From the NCBI RefSeq assembly GCF_009391885.1, contig NZ_VZII01000047.1, positions 62,001-126,000 on the forward strand: DNA of 64,000 bases, in the 5' to 3' direction. The translations under genes and the position numbers were made by a program. The notes beneath the pieces are model-generated. The model did not search any database. It was given only the letters and a program-made list of their open reading frames with translations, and had not been told where the DNA came from. The DNA comes from Pseudomonas sp. MN1F (GTDB taxonomy: Bacteria; Pseudomonadota; Gammaproteobacteria; Pseudomonadales; Pseudomonadaceae). How positions within the stretch are numbered: the stretch's first letter is position 1; the number at the start of each line of letters is the position of its first letter. Shown one piece after another: positions 25,678 to 33,905 of this stretch.

Positions 25678-26226
25678 TCAGGCGCTCAAGTCCAGTTCAT
25701 GGACAATTTCGCTGACGTCGCCGCCCAGGTAGCGTGAGCTGAAGCCTAGCGCCTTGGTCAGCCGGTGCATGGCGTAGTTGTTTGCCAGGTCCCGGGAGAC
25801 CATGCACTGGTAGCCATTGCGCCGAGCCGCCTCGATCAGGTGCTGCAACAGGCGCTTGCCCAGGCCTTTGCGCTGCCAGTCCTCACTGACCGCCAGCGCG
25901 CATTCGCAGCTCAGGCTGCCCGCTATGCCGGCATAGCGGCTGACACCGACCTGTTGCAACTTGCCGTCCACATGGGCCAGTGCGACATAGGCCATGCGCT
26001 GATGCTGATCGACCGGCATCCACCGCGGGTCGAGGCTGGGCATTGCGCCGCTGAGCCCGGCGATGAAGCGAAAGCGCCTGGCCTCGTAGGCGATCGTGCT
26101 CAGGAAGCGCTTGTCCCGTTCGTGGTCTTCTTCGCGCAGCGGGCGGATCAGCACGGCTGAACCGTCGTCAAGCGTTTCGACCCAGTGCTCACAGGCTTGC
26201 GCCTGTTCAGTTTGCTGCCCGTTCAT
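25678..26226 (-). CDS. GNAT-family N-acetyltransferase
   Basis: A 182-residue GNAT acetyltransferase. The acetyl-CoA motif A is visible as WQRKGLGKRLLQHL, followed by motif B (RNGYQCMV...LGF). The N-terminal part (DGSAVLIRPLREEDHERDKRFL) is typical of the protein-acetyltransferase-like Pat/YfiQ C-terminal domain family. MNGQQTEQ was chosen as start for the GGGAGG upstream. It is divergent from a second Usp gene, across two FNR-like sites, and convergent with the first. A homologous GNAT occurs about 6 kb away in the same island. In Mycobacterium a related acetyltransferase modifies a Usp protein, so the Usp neighbours are candidate substrates (inference). Confidence 0.85.
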   Translation of the reverse strand: MNGQQTEQAQACEHWVETLDDGSAVLIRPLREEDHERDKRFLSTIAYEARRFRFIAGLSGAMPSLDPRWMPVDQHQRMAYVALAHVDGKLQQVGVSRYAGIAGSLSCECALAVSEDWQRKGLGKRLLQHLIEAARRNGYQCMVSRDLANNYAMHRLTKALGFSSRYLGGDVSEIVHELDLSA

Positions 26227-26291
26227 GTTGCCTCCCGGTGACTTGATCAGTGCCTGGTGCAGCCGTTGTAACGTGGCCAAGCGGTTCGGTT

Positions 26292-26341
26292 CTGACAATG
26301 GTCAAGTTCAGCGCGGATGGCAGTTTTCTGATCTGCATCAA
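26292..26341. promoter_or_regulatory. Two near-consensus FNR boxes
   Basis: CTGACAATGGTCAA (26292-26305) and CTGATCTGCATCAA (26328-26341) each differ from the FNR consensus only at the first base. They are 36 bases apart in the divergent GNAT/Usp promoter region. Confidence 0.7.
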
Positions 26342-26410
26342 GCGCCATCGAGGCGGTGCGCGGAATATCGCCTGCATCACACCCCAGTGGCGCAAGCCCG
26401 GAGGTTCATC

Positions 26411-27325
26411 ATGGGTCAATACCGACAACTGCTGGTGCTGCTCAGCGAGGTCGATGTGCATTCCGCCGCGCTGCGCAGGGCCTTGGCCCTGGCGCACGTC
26501 AGTGGTGCCAGCGTGCATGTGCTGGGGCTGTTCGAACCGAGCGAGGAGCACCTGCTGCGTGAGGAACGGCTCAATGAAGCCGACCTCAAGCGCCAGTACG
26601 AACACTATCGGGCCACGCTGAGCGCCTTGGTCGAACGGCATCGCGGCAGTGGCATCACGCTGACGGTCGACACCCTGAATGCAGACGACATCCGCAGCAC
26701 GGCGCTCGACTACATCAGTGAACTGCAGCCCGACATGGTCATCAAGGACAGCGAAACCGCCTCGGCCGTGGCGCGGCTGTTCAGTACGCCGCTGGACTGC
26801 GCCTTGATGCGGGGGTTCAAGGGCATCACGCAGTTTGTGCCGAAGTCGTCCGTCACGCTGCCCCGGCGCGTTCTGGTTGCCGTGGATACCGCGTTCAGCG
26901 AAACACCCGCTGTGCAAGAGCACTTCAACCGTGGGCTCATCCGCGCCGCCCAGGCACTGGCCCTGCAGTGTGATGCGCCGTTGCACCTGTTGTCGGCCTA
27001 CAACCTGGCCGGGGTGTTCGCCGCGGACATGAATGTGACCCAGGCCTGGATCGACGAGATGCGCGAAGCGCTTCAGGAGCCATTCGACGCCTTGGCCGAC
27101 GCCGAGGGCGTCGCGCCCGAGCGTCGGCACTTCATGGAAGGCGGCCCGGTACAGGTGATCCGCGAACAGGTGGCCGCACTGGATATCGATGCGCTGGTGA
27201 TGGGCGTCGTGCAGCCCAAAGGGCTGGACAAGCTGCTGGGCGATACCACCGAACGAATTGTCAGCCACCCACCCTGCAGCGTCCTCGCAGTGCACCCTGA
27301 CGTGGCCGAAACCTGGGAGCCATAG
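26411..27325 (+). CDS. Universal stress protein, tandem UspA domains
   Basis: Two-domain Usp of 304 residues (MGQYRQLLVLL start, GGAGG upstream). The second domain ends with MGVVQPKGLDKLLGDTTERIV, where the phosphate-contacting G(S/T) has become G-D-T, unlike the neighbouring Usp with GST. That places it in a second subgroup together with the Usp gene near 44.5 kb. It is followed two bases later by the beta-CASP nuclease gene, so the two are co-expressed from an FNR-type promoter. ATP binding may be altered by the Asp. Confidence 0.9.
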   Translation: MGQYRQLLVLLSEVDVHSAALRRALALAHVSGASVHVLGLFEPSEEHLLREERLNEADLKRQYEHYRATLSALVERHRGSGITLTVDTLNADDIRSTALDYISELQPDMVIKDSETASAVARLFSTPLDCALMRGFKGITQFVPKSSVTLPRRVLVAVDTAFSETPAVQEHFNRGLIRAAQALALQCDAPLHLLSAYNLAGVFAADMNVTQAWIDEMREALQEPFDALADAEGVAPERRHFMEGGPVQVIREQVAALDIDALVMGVVQPKGLDKLLGDTTERIVSHPPCSVLAVHPDVAETWEP

Positions 27326-27327
27326 CC

Positions 27328-28695
27328 ATGCAACTGACCTTTCTTGGCGGTACAGGCACCGTGACCGGCAGCAAATTCCTGTTGACCCGCGACAGCACGC
27401 GGGTGCTGGTTGACTGCGGGCTGTTCCAGGGCTTCAAACAACTGCGCCTGCGCAACTGGGAGCCGCTGCCACCGGCCCTGCGCGCCCTCGATGCCGTGGT
27501 GCTGACCCACGCCCACCTTGACCATAGCGGTTATCTCCCGGTGCTGGCGCGGGAGGGCTACAGCGGGCCGATCTATGCCACCCCGGCGACCTGTGCCCTG
27601 GCAGAGATATTGCTGTTGGACAGTGCGCGCTTGCAGGAAGAGCAGGCCGAGCATGCCAACCGCCACGGCTACTCCAAGCACACGCCAGCGCGCCCGCTCT
27701 ATACCGAGCAGGATGCGAAACGGGCCCTGGCCCTGTTGCAGCCTGTGGAACTGCATCACCCGTTGCCGATTGCCGATGGCATGGAGCTGTTGATGCGCAC
27801 CGCCGGGCATATCCTCGGCGCGGCAACGGTGCAGATCAGTGCCGAAGGCCAGACCGTGCTGTTCTCAGGTGACCTGGGCCGCCCTCAGGACCCGATCATG
27901 CGTGCGCCTGAACTGGTCAGGACGGCGGACGTGCTGTTGATCGAGTCGACTTACGGTGATCGCCAGCACCCTGACGAATCGACCGCGCAGTACCTGGCCA
28001 AGGTCATCAATGAAACGCTGCTGCGCCATGGCATCACCCTGGTGCCATCGTTTGCCGTCGGCCGCGCCCAGCTGCTGATGTATTACCTGTACACGCTCAA
28101 GCGCGACCGGCTGATCCCGGATATCCCGGTCTACCTGAACAGCCCGATGGCCACCGACGCCACCGCCCTCTACCAGCAGTACCGCAGCGAACATCGGCTG
28201 TCGGCCGCCGAGTGCGCCGCCATGTGCCAAGGCACGCATATCGTGCGAACGGTCGATGAGTCCAGGCACCTGGACCAGCTGCGCGAACCGGCGGTGATCA
28301 TTGCCGCCAGTGGCATGGCCACCGGTGGCCGGGTGCTGCATCACCTCAAGGCGCTGGCCCCCAACCCACGCAACAGCATCCTGTTCTCGGGCTTTCAGGC
28401 TGGCGGCACGCGGGGTGCCGATATCGTCGCCGGTGCCCGCAGCGTGCGCTTGCACGGCGAAGACGTGCCGATAAGGGCGCAAGTGCATGCCATGGAGAAC
28501 CTTTCCGCGCATGCCGATGCCGACGAGATCATGGAGTGGTTGCGTGGGTTTAGCCGGCCGCCTCGCCAGACCTACGTCATTCATGGCGAGCCGCACGCCG
28601 CCGACACCTTGCGACGGCGCATCAGCCTCGAACTTGGCTGGCAGGTTTGCGTGCCGGAGTATCAGGAAACCGTCGCCATCGACCCTGTGCGCTAG
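27328..28695 (+). CDS. MBL-fold beta-CASP RNA-processing exonuclease
   Basis: A 455-residue metallo-beta-lactamase/beta-CASP protein of the CPSF/YSH1-like group, expected to be a zinc-dependent ribonuclease. The metal-binding motifs are HAHLDHSG (about residue 65), GHILGAA, GDLGR and a late His (SAHADADE), and the beta-CASP motifs appear as ESTYGDR, SFAVGRAQ and ASGMATGGR. It is two bases downstream of the Usp gene in the same operon. In this setting it may alter mRNA turnover during oxygen limitation, which is inference. Confidence 0.9.
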   Translation: MQLTFLGGTGTVTGSKFLLTRDSTRVLVDCGLFQGFKQLRLRNWEPLPPALRALDAVVLTHAHLDHSGYLPVLAREGYSGPIYATPATCALAEILLLDSARLQEEQAEHANRHGYSKHTPARPLYTEQDAKRALALLQPVELHHPLPIADGMELLMRTAGHILGAATVQISAEGQTVLFSGDLGRPQDPIMRAPELVRTADVLLIESTYGDRQHPDESTAQYLAKVINETLLRHGITLVPSFAVGRAQLLMYYLYTLKRDRLIPDIPVYLNSPMATDATALYQQYRSEHRLSAAECAAMCQGTHIVRTVDESRHLDQLREPAVIIAASGMATGGRVLHHLKALAPNPRNSILFSGFQAGGTRGADIVAGARSVRLHGEDVPIRAQVHAMENLSAHADADEIMEWLRGFSRPPRQTYVIHGEPHAADTLRRRISLELGWQVCVPEYQETVAIDPVR

Positions 28696-28715
28696 CCGGG
28701 TGCGGGAGGTGAATC

Positions 28716-29360
28716 ATGAGTACGCAAGCAAGGGCCAAACTGCGGGCCTGGTTGCACAGGCCCAGGGGCAGCCTGGGTTGGATCGTGACTATCGTCGCTT
28801 TACTCGTCGCCGCGTCCGTCTATCGCGCCTTGAGCGCGAGCTGGCGCATGCCCATGCGCGATCCGGCGGTGCTCCTGAGCCTGCTGGCGTTGAGTGTGGC
28901 GCTGGGGTGGGCGGTGCAGCGGGGCGTCAAACGCACGGTCGGCAAGGCCATTTTCAATGGCCAGCAGACGGGTTGGCAGGCCAGGCTGGCGTTGCTCCGT
29001 TCAATCACCCAGGAATCGAACAGGTTGATGAGTGTGTTGCTGCTCCTGGTCCTGCTCGGTGCTGGCACTGTGTGGCTGGCGGGGCGCTCCGTGGCGCAGA
29101 TCGTGGAAAATTGCACGGCCAACCTGCAGGCCCAGGTCGACGTACCCGAGGATGACAAGCTCGCTGCGCTGGTCGGCAAACCCGTGTGCACGTGCCTGGC
29201 TCAGACCTTTCTGCAGCGCAATGGGGTGTTGCGCCTGGCCCTGTTCGAAACGCCCATGCAGGAAGTGAGCGGCCTGAAGGCGCTGACCCCCGCTGATGAG
29301 CAGCGTTGCCTCGCGCAGTTCGACCTGGTGCCCGAGGAGGGGCGTGCAGTCACGCCTTGA
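28716..29360 (+). CDS. Membrane protein of unknown function with CxC motif
   Basis: A 214-residue protein with three hydrophobic helices (about 20-38, 50-68 and 104-124). Behind them is a soluble C-terminal domain with four Cys (133, 158, 160, 198), two of them as C-T-C. GGGAGGTG precedes the ATG. I do not recognise a family. The topology would place the Cys domain outside the cytoplasm if the N-terminus is inside, where it could form disulfides or bind metal. It lies between the beta-CASP nuclease and a phosphoribosyltransferase on the same strand and is probably in the same transcription unit. Confidence 0.75.
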   Translation: MSTQARAKLRAWLHRPRGSLGWIVTIVALLVAASVYRALSASWRMPMRDPAVLLSLLALSVALGWAVQRGVKRTVGKAIFNGQQTGWQARLALLRSITQESNRLMSVLLLLVLLGAGTVWLAGRSVAQIVENCTANLQAQVDVPEDDKLAALVGKPVCTCLAQTFLQRNGVLRLALFETPMQEVSGLKALTPADEQRCLAQFDLVPEEGRAVTP

Positions 29361-29424
29361 AGCCATCAACGGCCCCCATCGGCAGCTGAAATGTCAGGCG
29401 CCCATTACGGCGCGGGAGGTGTTC

Positions 29425-30120
29425 ATGTCCCATGATCTTGCCTTGCCAACCTTGTTTGCCGACCGTACCCAGGCTGGCCGATGCCTGGTCGAGCCACTGG
29501 CCCGCTACGCGGGCAGGCCCGACGTGATCGTGCTCGCACTGCCGCGTGGTGGTGTTCCGGTGGCCTACGAAGTCGCGACCGCCCTCAACGTCCGCCTGGA
29601 CCTGCTGGTGGTGCGCAAGCTCGGCATGCCGTTTCACCCCGAGTTCGCCATGGGGGCGATCGCCAGCGGCGGAGTAACCTTCCTCAATGACGACATGCTG
29701 CGGGCCTATCCGGTAGACCCCGCGTTGTTCGACGCCGTGGTTGCCAGGGAAACCGAGGAGCTGGCCCGGCGCGAGCGGGCCTACCGGGGAGGGCGGCCAG
29801 CCCTGCAACTCAAGGGTCAGGTGGTGATTCTCATCGATGATGGCCTGGCGACCGGGGCCTCGATGAGGGCAGCTGTCCAGGCGGCACGCGCCCAGTCACC
29901 GGCGCGGATCGTGGTCGCTGTCCCGGTCGCACCGCCAGAAACGCTTGAAGCGCTGTACGGTGAAGTGGATGAGCTGGTGTGCCCGCTGGTCCCCGAGCAG
30001 ATGGTTTCGGTGGGTTACTGGTATCAGGATTTCCCGCAGACGTCGGACGAGCAGGTGCTGGCACTGCTGCACGCTGCAGAGCTCGCCGAGCCTCGGCCCC
30101 CTCAAACACCAAATGGATAG
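29425..30120 (+). CDS. Phosphoribosyltransferase family protein
   Basis: A 231-residue PRTase-fold protein with the PRPP-binding loop VILIDDGLATGAS (about residues 133-145), a LPRGGVPVA motif in the first part and VVRKLGMP after it. The combination is seen in the orphan PRTase group common next to Usp, Hsp20 and erythromycin-esterase-like genes; the acceptor base is unknown. The start is MSHDLALP with GGGAGGT upstream; longer frames run through the preceding gene. Its last 19 bases overlap the 3' end of the convergent esterase-like gene. Confidence 0.85.
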   Translation: MSHDLALPTLFADRTQAGRCLVEPLARYAGRPDVIVLALPRGGVPVAYEVATALNVRLDLLVVRKLGMPFHPEFAMGAIASGGVTFLNDDMLRAYPVDPALFDAVVARETEELARRERAYRGGRPALQLKGQVVILIDDGLATGASMRAAVQAARAQSPARIVVAVPVAPPETLEALYGEVDELVCPLVPEQMVSVGYWYQDFPQTSDEQVLALLHAAELAEPRPPQTPNG

Positions 30121-31469
30121 GTTTCGTCCTCAGGCTCAAGATGCTGTTGTTTCGGCAAGGGCAGGGCAGTCACTGGCTGGGTCTGCTCGAACCACAGCAG
30201 CGCATCGAACTGCTCGGCCAGCACCGCTTCGAAGTAGTGGCTCAGCCGTTCGCTCTCGGGGCGATAGATGACACCGATGGCGCGTTCGAGTAGCGCCGTG
30301 GACAACACATGGCGCAGCTCCTTGCGCTGTGGGTCGCGCCAGTCGCTCAGGCAGGCCGGCACGCCTGCGAGGCGGAACTGGTGCTCCCAGCTGTCGCTGC
30401 GCGACGGGCGGATGTCCTTGATCTGCATGTCGCCGTCCCAGTCATCGGCGGCGGCCACTTGGCCGCGGTCTGTGGCCATGCCGATCAGCACCGCGTCATG
30501 CCCGAAAGCGCTGCGGCAAAGCTGGCCGATGTTGAACTGGCCTTTCCAGCCCATTTCCGTGGCACCGGCATTGCCGATATGGGAGTTGTGTGCCCAGACC
30601 ACCGCTTTGGCATGGGGCCCACGGTGCTCCAGCAGCGCGCGCAAGGTATCGAACATGTGCCGGTCGCGCAGGTTCCAGGAAGCCGTCGATCCTCGGTAGA
30701 TGGCGCGGTAGTACTGTTCCGCGGCGATGATGACGCGGGCGTTCTGCGTTGCGTTGAAGAAGGCTTCGTCATTGCGGACAAGCCCTGACAGTTGCTCGGC
30801 GAGCATCACATTCAACTGCTGGATCACCGGTTGCTCGCAAGGCATGACGCCACCGCGCTCGACAAAGTGCCCATACAGTGCGGGGTCGTCCTGCCAAGGC
30901 GTCAGGCAACCATAGCGGCGGCGAGCCTCATGGGCCAGGTGCGGATCGACCCGGTCCAGATACGCCAGCACTTCATGGATGGAGTTGCGCAGGCTATAGA
31001 CATCCAGGCCACGGAATTCCACGCGATGGTCGGTGGGCAGCAGGCGGTTGTGGCCGTGCAGCCAATGGGCGAAGGCTTTGACTTCGCTGTTGCGCCACAT
31101 CCAGGTCGGAAAACGGCTGAAAATATGGCGTTTCCACGCTGAATGCGCCAAGCCGCGAACGTACTGATCGATATGCCCGGCATCCGGCCAGTCGGCCTCG
31201 ACGGCGACGATGTTGAAACCATGCTGTTCGATCAGGCGCCGAGTGATCGCCGCTCGCGCGCGATAGAACTCGCTGCTGCCGTGGCTCGCCTCGCCCAGCA
31301 GGATGACCCGCGCGTCAGCGTAGCGGTCGAACAGGGCTGCGAATGCCGGTGTATCCAGGTCTGGCAAGGGTTCGGCGTATTGATGAAGCACCGGGGCAAT
31401 ATCGGCAGTGTCGACCTGATACTGCTTGCCGTAGAGTTTTTCCATCAATTTCTTCGAAGGGCCGTTCAT
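30102..31469 (-). CDS. Erythromycin esterase-like protein
   Basis: A 455-residue member of the erythromycin esterase/succinoglycan-biosynthesis-related family. Active-site type motifs are present: GEASHG (about residue 58), EADWPDA (about 91) and WAHNSHIGN (about 291). Macrolide hydrolysis is known for the EreA/EreB subset, but members next to PRTase and Usp genes in environmental bacteria are of unknown substrate, so resistance should not be assumed. It lies downstream of a GNAT gene on the same strand, separated by a large hairpin, and overlaps the PRTase gene tail to tail. Confidence 0.85.
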   Translation of the reverse strand: MNGPSKKLMEKLYGKQYQVDTADIAPVLHQYAEPLPDLDTPAFAALFDRYADARVILLGEASHGSSEFYRARAAITRRLIEQHGFNIVAVEADWPDAGHIDQYVRGLAHSAWKRHIFSRFPTWMWRNSEVKAFAHWLHGHNRLLPTDHRVEFRGLDVYSLRNSIHEVLAYLDRVDPHLAHEARRRYGCLTPWQDDPALYGHFVERGGVMPCEQPVIQQLNVMLAEQLSGLVRNDEAFFNATQNARVIIAAEQYYRAIYRGSTASWNLRDRHMFDTLRALLEHRGPHAKAVVWAHNSHIGNAGATEMGWKGQFNIGQLCRSAFGHDAVLIGMATDRGQVAAADDWDGDMQIKDIRPSRSDSWEHQFRLAGVPACLSDWRDPQRKELRHVLSTALLERAIGVIYRPESERLSHYFEAVLAEQFDALLWFEQTQPVTALPLPKQQHLEPEDETYPFGV

Positions 31470-31487
31470 GGGGATGCTTCCGTAGTC

Positions 31488-31525
31488 GGGCCGCCGCGCC
31501 TTGACCCGTCAGGGTGCGGCGGCCC
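31488..31525 (-). other. Large intercistronic hairpin
   Basis: A 10-bp GC stem (GGGCCGCCGC with GCGGCGGCCC) lies between the GNAT stop and the esterase-like start on the minus strand. No U run follows. It may act as a partial terminator or mRNA-stabilising element. Confidence 0.45.
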
Positions 31526-31529
31526 AGGG

Positions 31530-32099
31530 TCAGATCAGGGAGAGCCGGTGAATGACTTGGCTGGGGTCATCCGGGTCAGCGGCGGTGGTGAACCCCGCCG
31601 CCTTGGCCAGATCGCGCATCGCCTGGTTGGCTGCTGCGTCGATTGAATACATCTGCCGCAAGCCCTTGGCCCGGGCATGGTCGGTCAGGTGCTTGAGCAG
31701 CAGGCGCCCCAGGCCATGGTGCTGCCAGCTGTCCATGACGGTAACGGCGCATTCGCACTCATCCTTGCCGCTGGCGGTGGCGTAGCGGGAAATGCCCACT
31801 TCCTGCAATTCGCCATCAACGTGGGCGAGGGCGACGTAGGCCGCCTGGCCATCCTGGTCGACCTTCATCAGCTGGTCGAGCATGGCCTCACCGGGCTCCC
31901 TGAGCTGGCACAGGAAGCGGAAATGCCGCGACTCGGGTGACAGCCGCTCAATGAAGGCTTTTTCGCGTTCTCGGTCCTGGGCCTGCAAGGGCCTGATCAA
32001 CACGTGAACGCCGTTATCAAGGGCTTCGATCCAGTGTTCACCCGAAGGCTTGGGAAACGAAGGCGTTATATGTACTCGGGAAGTCTCGGTAGGCGCCAT
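31530..32099 (-). CDS. GNAT-family N-acetyltransferase, paralogue
   Basis: A 189-residue GNAT enzyme with acetyl-CoA motif WQHHGLGRLLLKHL and N-terminal VLIRPLQAQDREREKAFI, clearly paralogous to the GNAT gene near 26 kb. The start MAPTETSR has AGAGGA nine bases upstream; an in-frame extension toward the divergent regulator crosses the FNR box and is rejected. It is divergent from the second FNR-type regulator and upstream of the esterase-like gene. Protein lysine acetylation is a plausible role. Confidence 0.85.
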   Translation of the reverse strand: MAPTETSRVHITPSFPKPSGEHWIEALDNGVHVLIRPLQAQDREREKAFIERLSPESRHFRFLCQLREPGEAMLDQLMKVDQDGQAAYVALAHVDGELQEVGISRYATASGKDECECAVTVMDSWQHHGLGRLLLKHLTDHARAKGLRQMYSIDAAANQAMRDLAKAAGFTTAADPDDPSQVIHRLSLI

Positions 32100-32162
32100 G
32101 GCAATGTCCTCTGTGTCGAATGAACAAGGAAGTCCAGTTTCGGCACCGGGCCCTGCGCTGAC

Positions 32163-32176
32163 TTGACCGTTGTCAA
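32163..32176. promoter_or_regulatory. FNR-type palindrome TTGAC-N4-GTCAA
   Basis: TTGACCGTTGTCAA is a perfect palindrome of the TTGAC/GTCAA kind, between the GNAT gene and the second FNR-type regulator. It could mediate autoregulation. Confidence 0.75.
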
Positions 32177-32280
32177 TTGCTTCACGCGTGCGTCCGACCC
32201 TTGGTCGGTCTTGCGGCCAACTTTTAGTGGAGCCGCTAACTTGAATAGATGCCCACCTGCAAAAAAGCGGAGGCATCGTC

Positions 32281-33012
32281 ATGTCAGGCTCTGCGGAAAT
32301 GGGGGCAAGGCCCCATGTGAAGTGCCTTGCGTGCTCGTTGAGCCGGCTTTGCCTGCCCGCCAGCCTCAGTGCTGACGAAGTGGACAAACTGGAACGAATC
32401 GTCCGCCGTAACCGCCCGTTGAAGCGGGGTGAGTACCTGTTCAAGGCCAATGAGCCCATGGAGCACGTATTTGCCCTGCGCTCCGGGGCGATCAAGAATT
32501 TTCTGCTCGATACCGAGGGCACCGAACGGGTGAGCGGCTTCATCCTGCCGGGGGAAATGCTGGGGCTGGACGCTATTGGTGCCAGTCATTACCGAAGCTA
32601 TGCCATGGCCTTGGAAATCTCGCTGGTGTGCTCCATCAGGCTGGACCAGCTGGTGGACCTGTCCGGCCAGATTCCGGGGCTGCGCTACCAGTTGCTGCAC
32701 ATGCTCAGCCTGGGGATCCAGGGCAAGGACGAGCACCTGCGCTGCTGCCACGGGCGAGCCGACCAGCGGCTGGCGATCTTCCTGCTGGGCATGTCGACGC
32801 GTTACCAGGCGCGAGGATTGCGGGCGGATGTGTTCAACCTGCCGATGTCTCGTGGTGATATCGCCAACTACCTGGACCTCACGCTGGAAACGGTCAGCCG
32901 ACTGTTCAGCCGCTTCGTCCATTCAGGTTTCCTGCAATGCGCTGGGCGTGAGGTCAGGCTCGTCGACATGCAAGGCCTGGTCAACCTGACCCGCCTGGAG
33001 GAGCCCACTTGA
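32281..33012 (+). CDS. FNR/ANR-type oxygen-sensing regulator
   Basis: A 243-residue Crp/FNR-family activator. The [4Fe-4S] ligand set is C15-x2-C18-x5-C24 with Cys117. The helix-turn-helix (SRGDIANYLDLTLETVSR) has the canonical FNR recognition residues E203, S206 and R207, so it should read TTGAT-N4-ATCAA boxes. GGAGG lies before the ATG. This is the island's canonical member, in contrast with the Cys-substituted paralogue at 23.3 kb. It probably controls the many FNR boxes in the surrounding promoters, alongside chromosomal ANR. Its 3' end overlaps the convergent reductase-like gene by 32 bases. Confidence 0.92.
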   Translation: MSGSAEMGARPHVKCLACSLSRLCLPASLSADEVDKLERIVRRNRPLKRGEYLFKANEPMEHVFALRSGAIKNFLLDTEGTERVSGFILPGEMLGLDAIGASHYRSYAMALEISLVCSIRLDQLVDLSGQIPGLRYQLLHMLSLGIQGKDEHLRCCHGRADQRLAIFLLGMSTRYQARGLRADVFNLPMSRGDIANYLDLTLETVSRLFSRFVHSGFLQCAGREVRLVDMQGLVNLTRLEEPT

Positions 33013-33715
33013 GTGCGGCAAGCACCCGGTCATAACGTTGCACAGGCCAGCTTTCGGGGTTGTGCCCAACCCAGATCGGGCGTGGCAGATGATCCGTGCG
33101 TATCCAGATGCGCTGCGCGGCCACGCCTGTTTGCCAGCATAGCCGGGCGACTTGGCGCGCCACCTGTGGCGGTGCGCAACAGTACACCGTGTCCGGGTGG
33201 AAGGTGGTCAGCAAGCGCCTGGTTTGCCACCCGCCGCCGCTGTCACGCGGCAGTGGCGACAGTGCCGTCAGCCAGGTTTGACAATCGTCAGGCAGCACTT
33301 CAGCCGCAATACCGTCATGTGACAGCTGCAATTGTACCCAGGGCAGCCAGCAGCGAATCTCATCCAGCGCGCCCAGCAAGGGCAGCAGGCCATCGGCGCG
33401 ACTGATGGCCAGCAACCTTGAACTTTGCAGGGGCAGCGGCCAGGCGCTGCCAAGCGGCCCGGAATAGTCGAACAGGTCCCCCGCCCGACCCAAGGGCTGC
33501 GTACTGTGGGTGCTGACGATGAATTGCCCGGTCACGCCAGGCAGGCTCACGTAGCTGCATGGCCAGCACTCGTCACGACGGCTGAGCACGCAGTATTGGC
33601 CAGCCATAGCCTCGCTGCATGGCTGGCTGCCAAGGGCCAGGCGCAGGAATTGCTGGATGCCCGGGCCCGGCAACGTTTGCAGCAAGCGGACGCTGGCACC
33701 ACCCTCCCGGTTCAT
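32981..33715 (-). CDS. Ferredoxin-reductase-fold protein with degenerate cofactor motifs
   Basis: A 244-residue protein that resembles the PyrK/hydrogenase-gamma/sulfite-reductase-B type of FAD/NAD-binding reductases. Supporting segments are GDLFDYSGPLG (FAD-domain end) and TVYCCAPPQVARQVARLC near the C-terminus (equivalent of VYVCGPPxM). The usual RxYS flavin motif is replaced by CWPCSYVS, and the NAD glycine motif by ISRADGLLPLLGAL. The terminal Cys cluster of PyrK is missing. It therefore may have lost FAD or NAD binding. GAGG lies before the ATG. It is divergent from hsp20 across two FNR boxes. The family assignment is moderate. Confidence 0.65.
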   Translation of the reverse strand: MNREGGASVRLLQTLPGPGIQQFLRLALGSQPCSEAMAGQYCVLSRRDECWPCSYVSLPGVTGQFIVSTHSTQPLGRAGDLFDYSGPLGSAWPLPLQSSRLLAISRADGLLPLLGALDEIRCWLPWVQLQLSHDGIAAEVLPDDCQTWLTALSPLPRDSGGGWQTRRLLTTFHPDTVYCCAPPQVARQVARLCWQTGVAAQRIWIRTDHLPRPIWVGHNPESWPVQRYDRVLAALKWAPPGGSG

Positions 33716-33778
33716 GGCTGCCTCGCACGGTAATTATGTCTTGCTGATATCAGCCTAGGCCGTGGCCAGTGCGGCATT

Positions 33779-33834
33779 TTGACCAGGATCAAACCGGCGG
33801 GCGGAAGGAGCGCCACGCTGTTGATAAAGGTCAA
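33779..33834. promoter_or_regulatory. Two tandem FNR boxes upstream of hsp20
   Basis: TTGACCAGGATCAA (33779-33792) and TTGATAAAGGTCAA (33821-33834) are both full FNR-type sites. Their starts are 42 bases apart, four helical turns, so both would lie on the same DNA face. They sit between the divergent reductase-like and hsp20 genes. Confidence 0.85.
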
Positions 33835-33905
33835 ACGGGGGGCTGCCCCGCGGCACATGCTCGTGACGTCTCCCTGGGAGGCATTACTCATTCTAGGAGG
33901 TCGCC

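Noticed and set aside
30102..31469. Macrolide resistance determinant
   Set aside because: Although in the erythromycin esterase family, its neighbourhood and the known breadth of the family do not support an antibiotic-resistance role.
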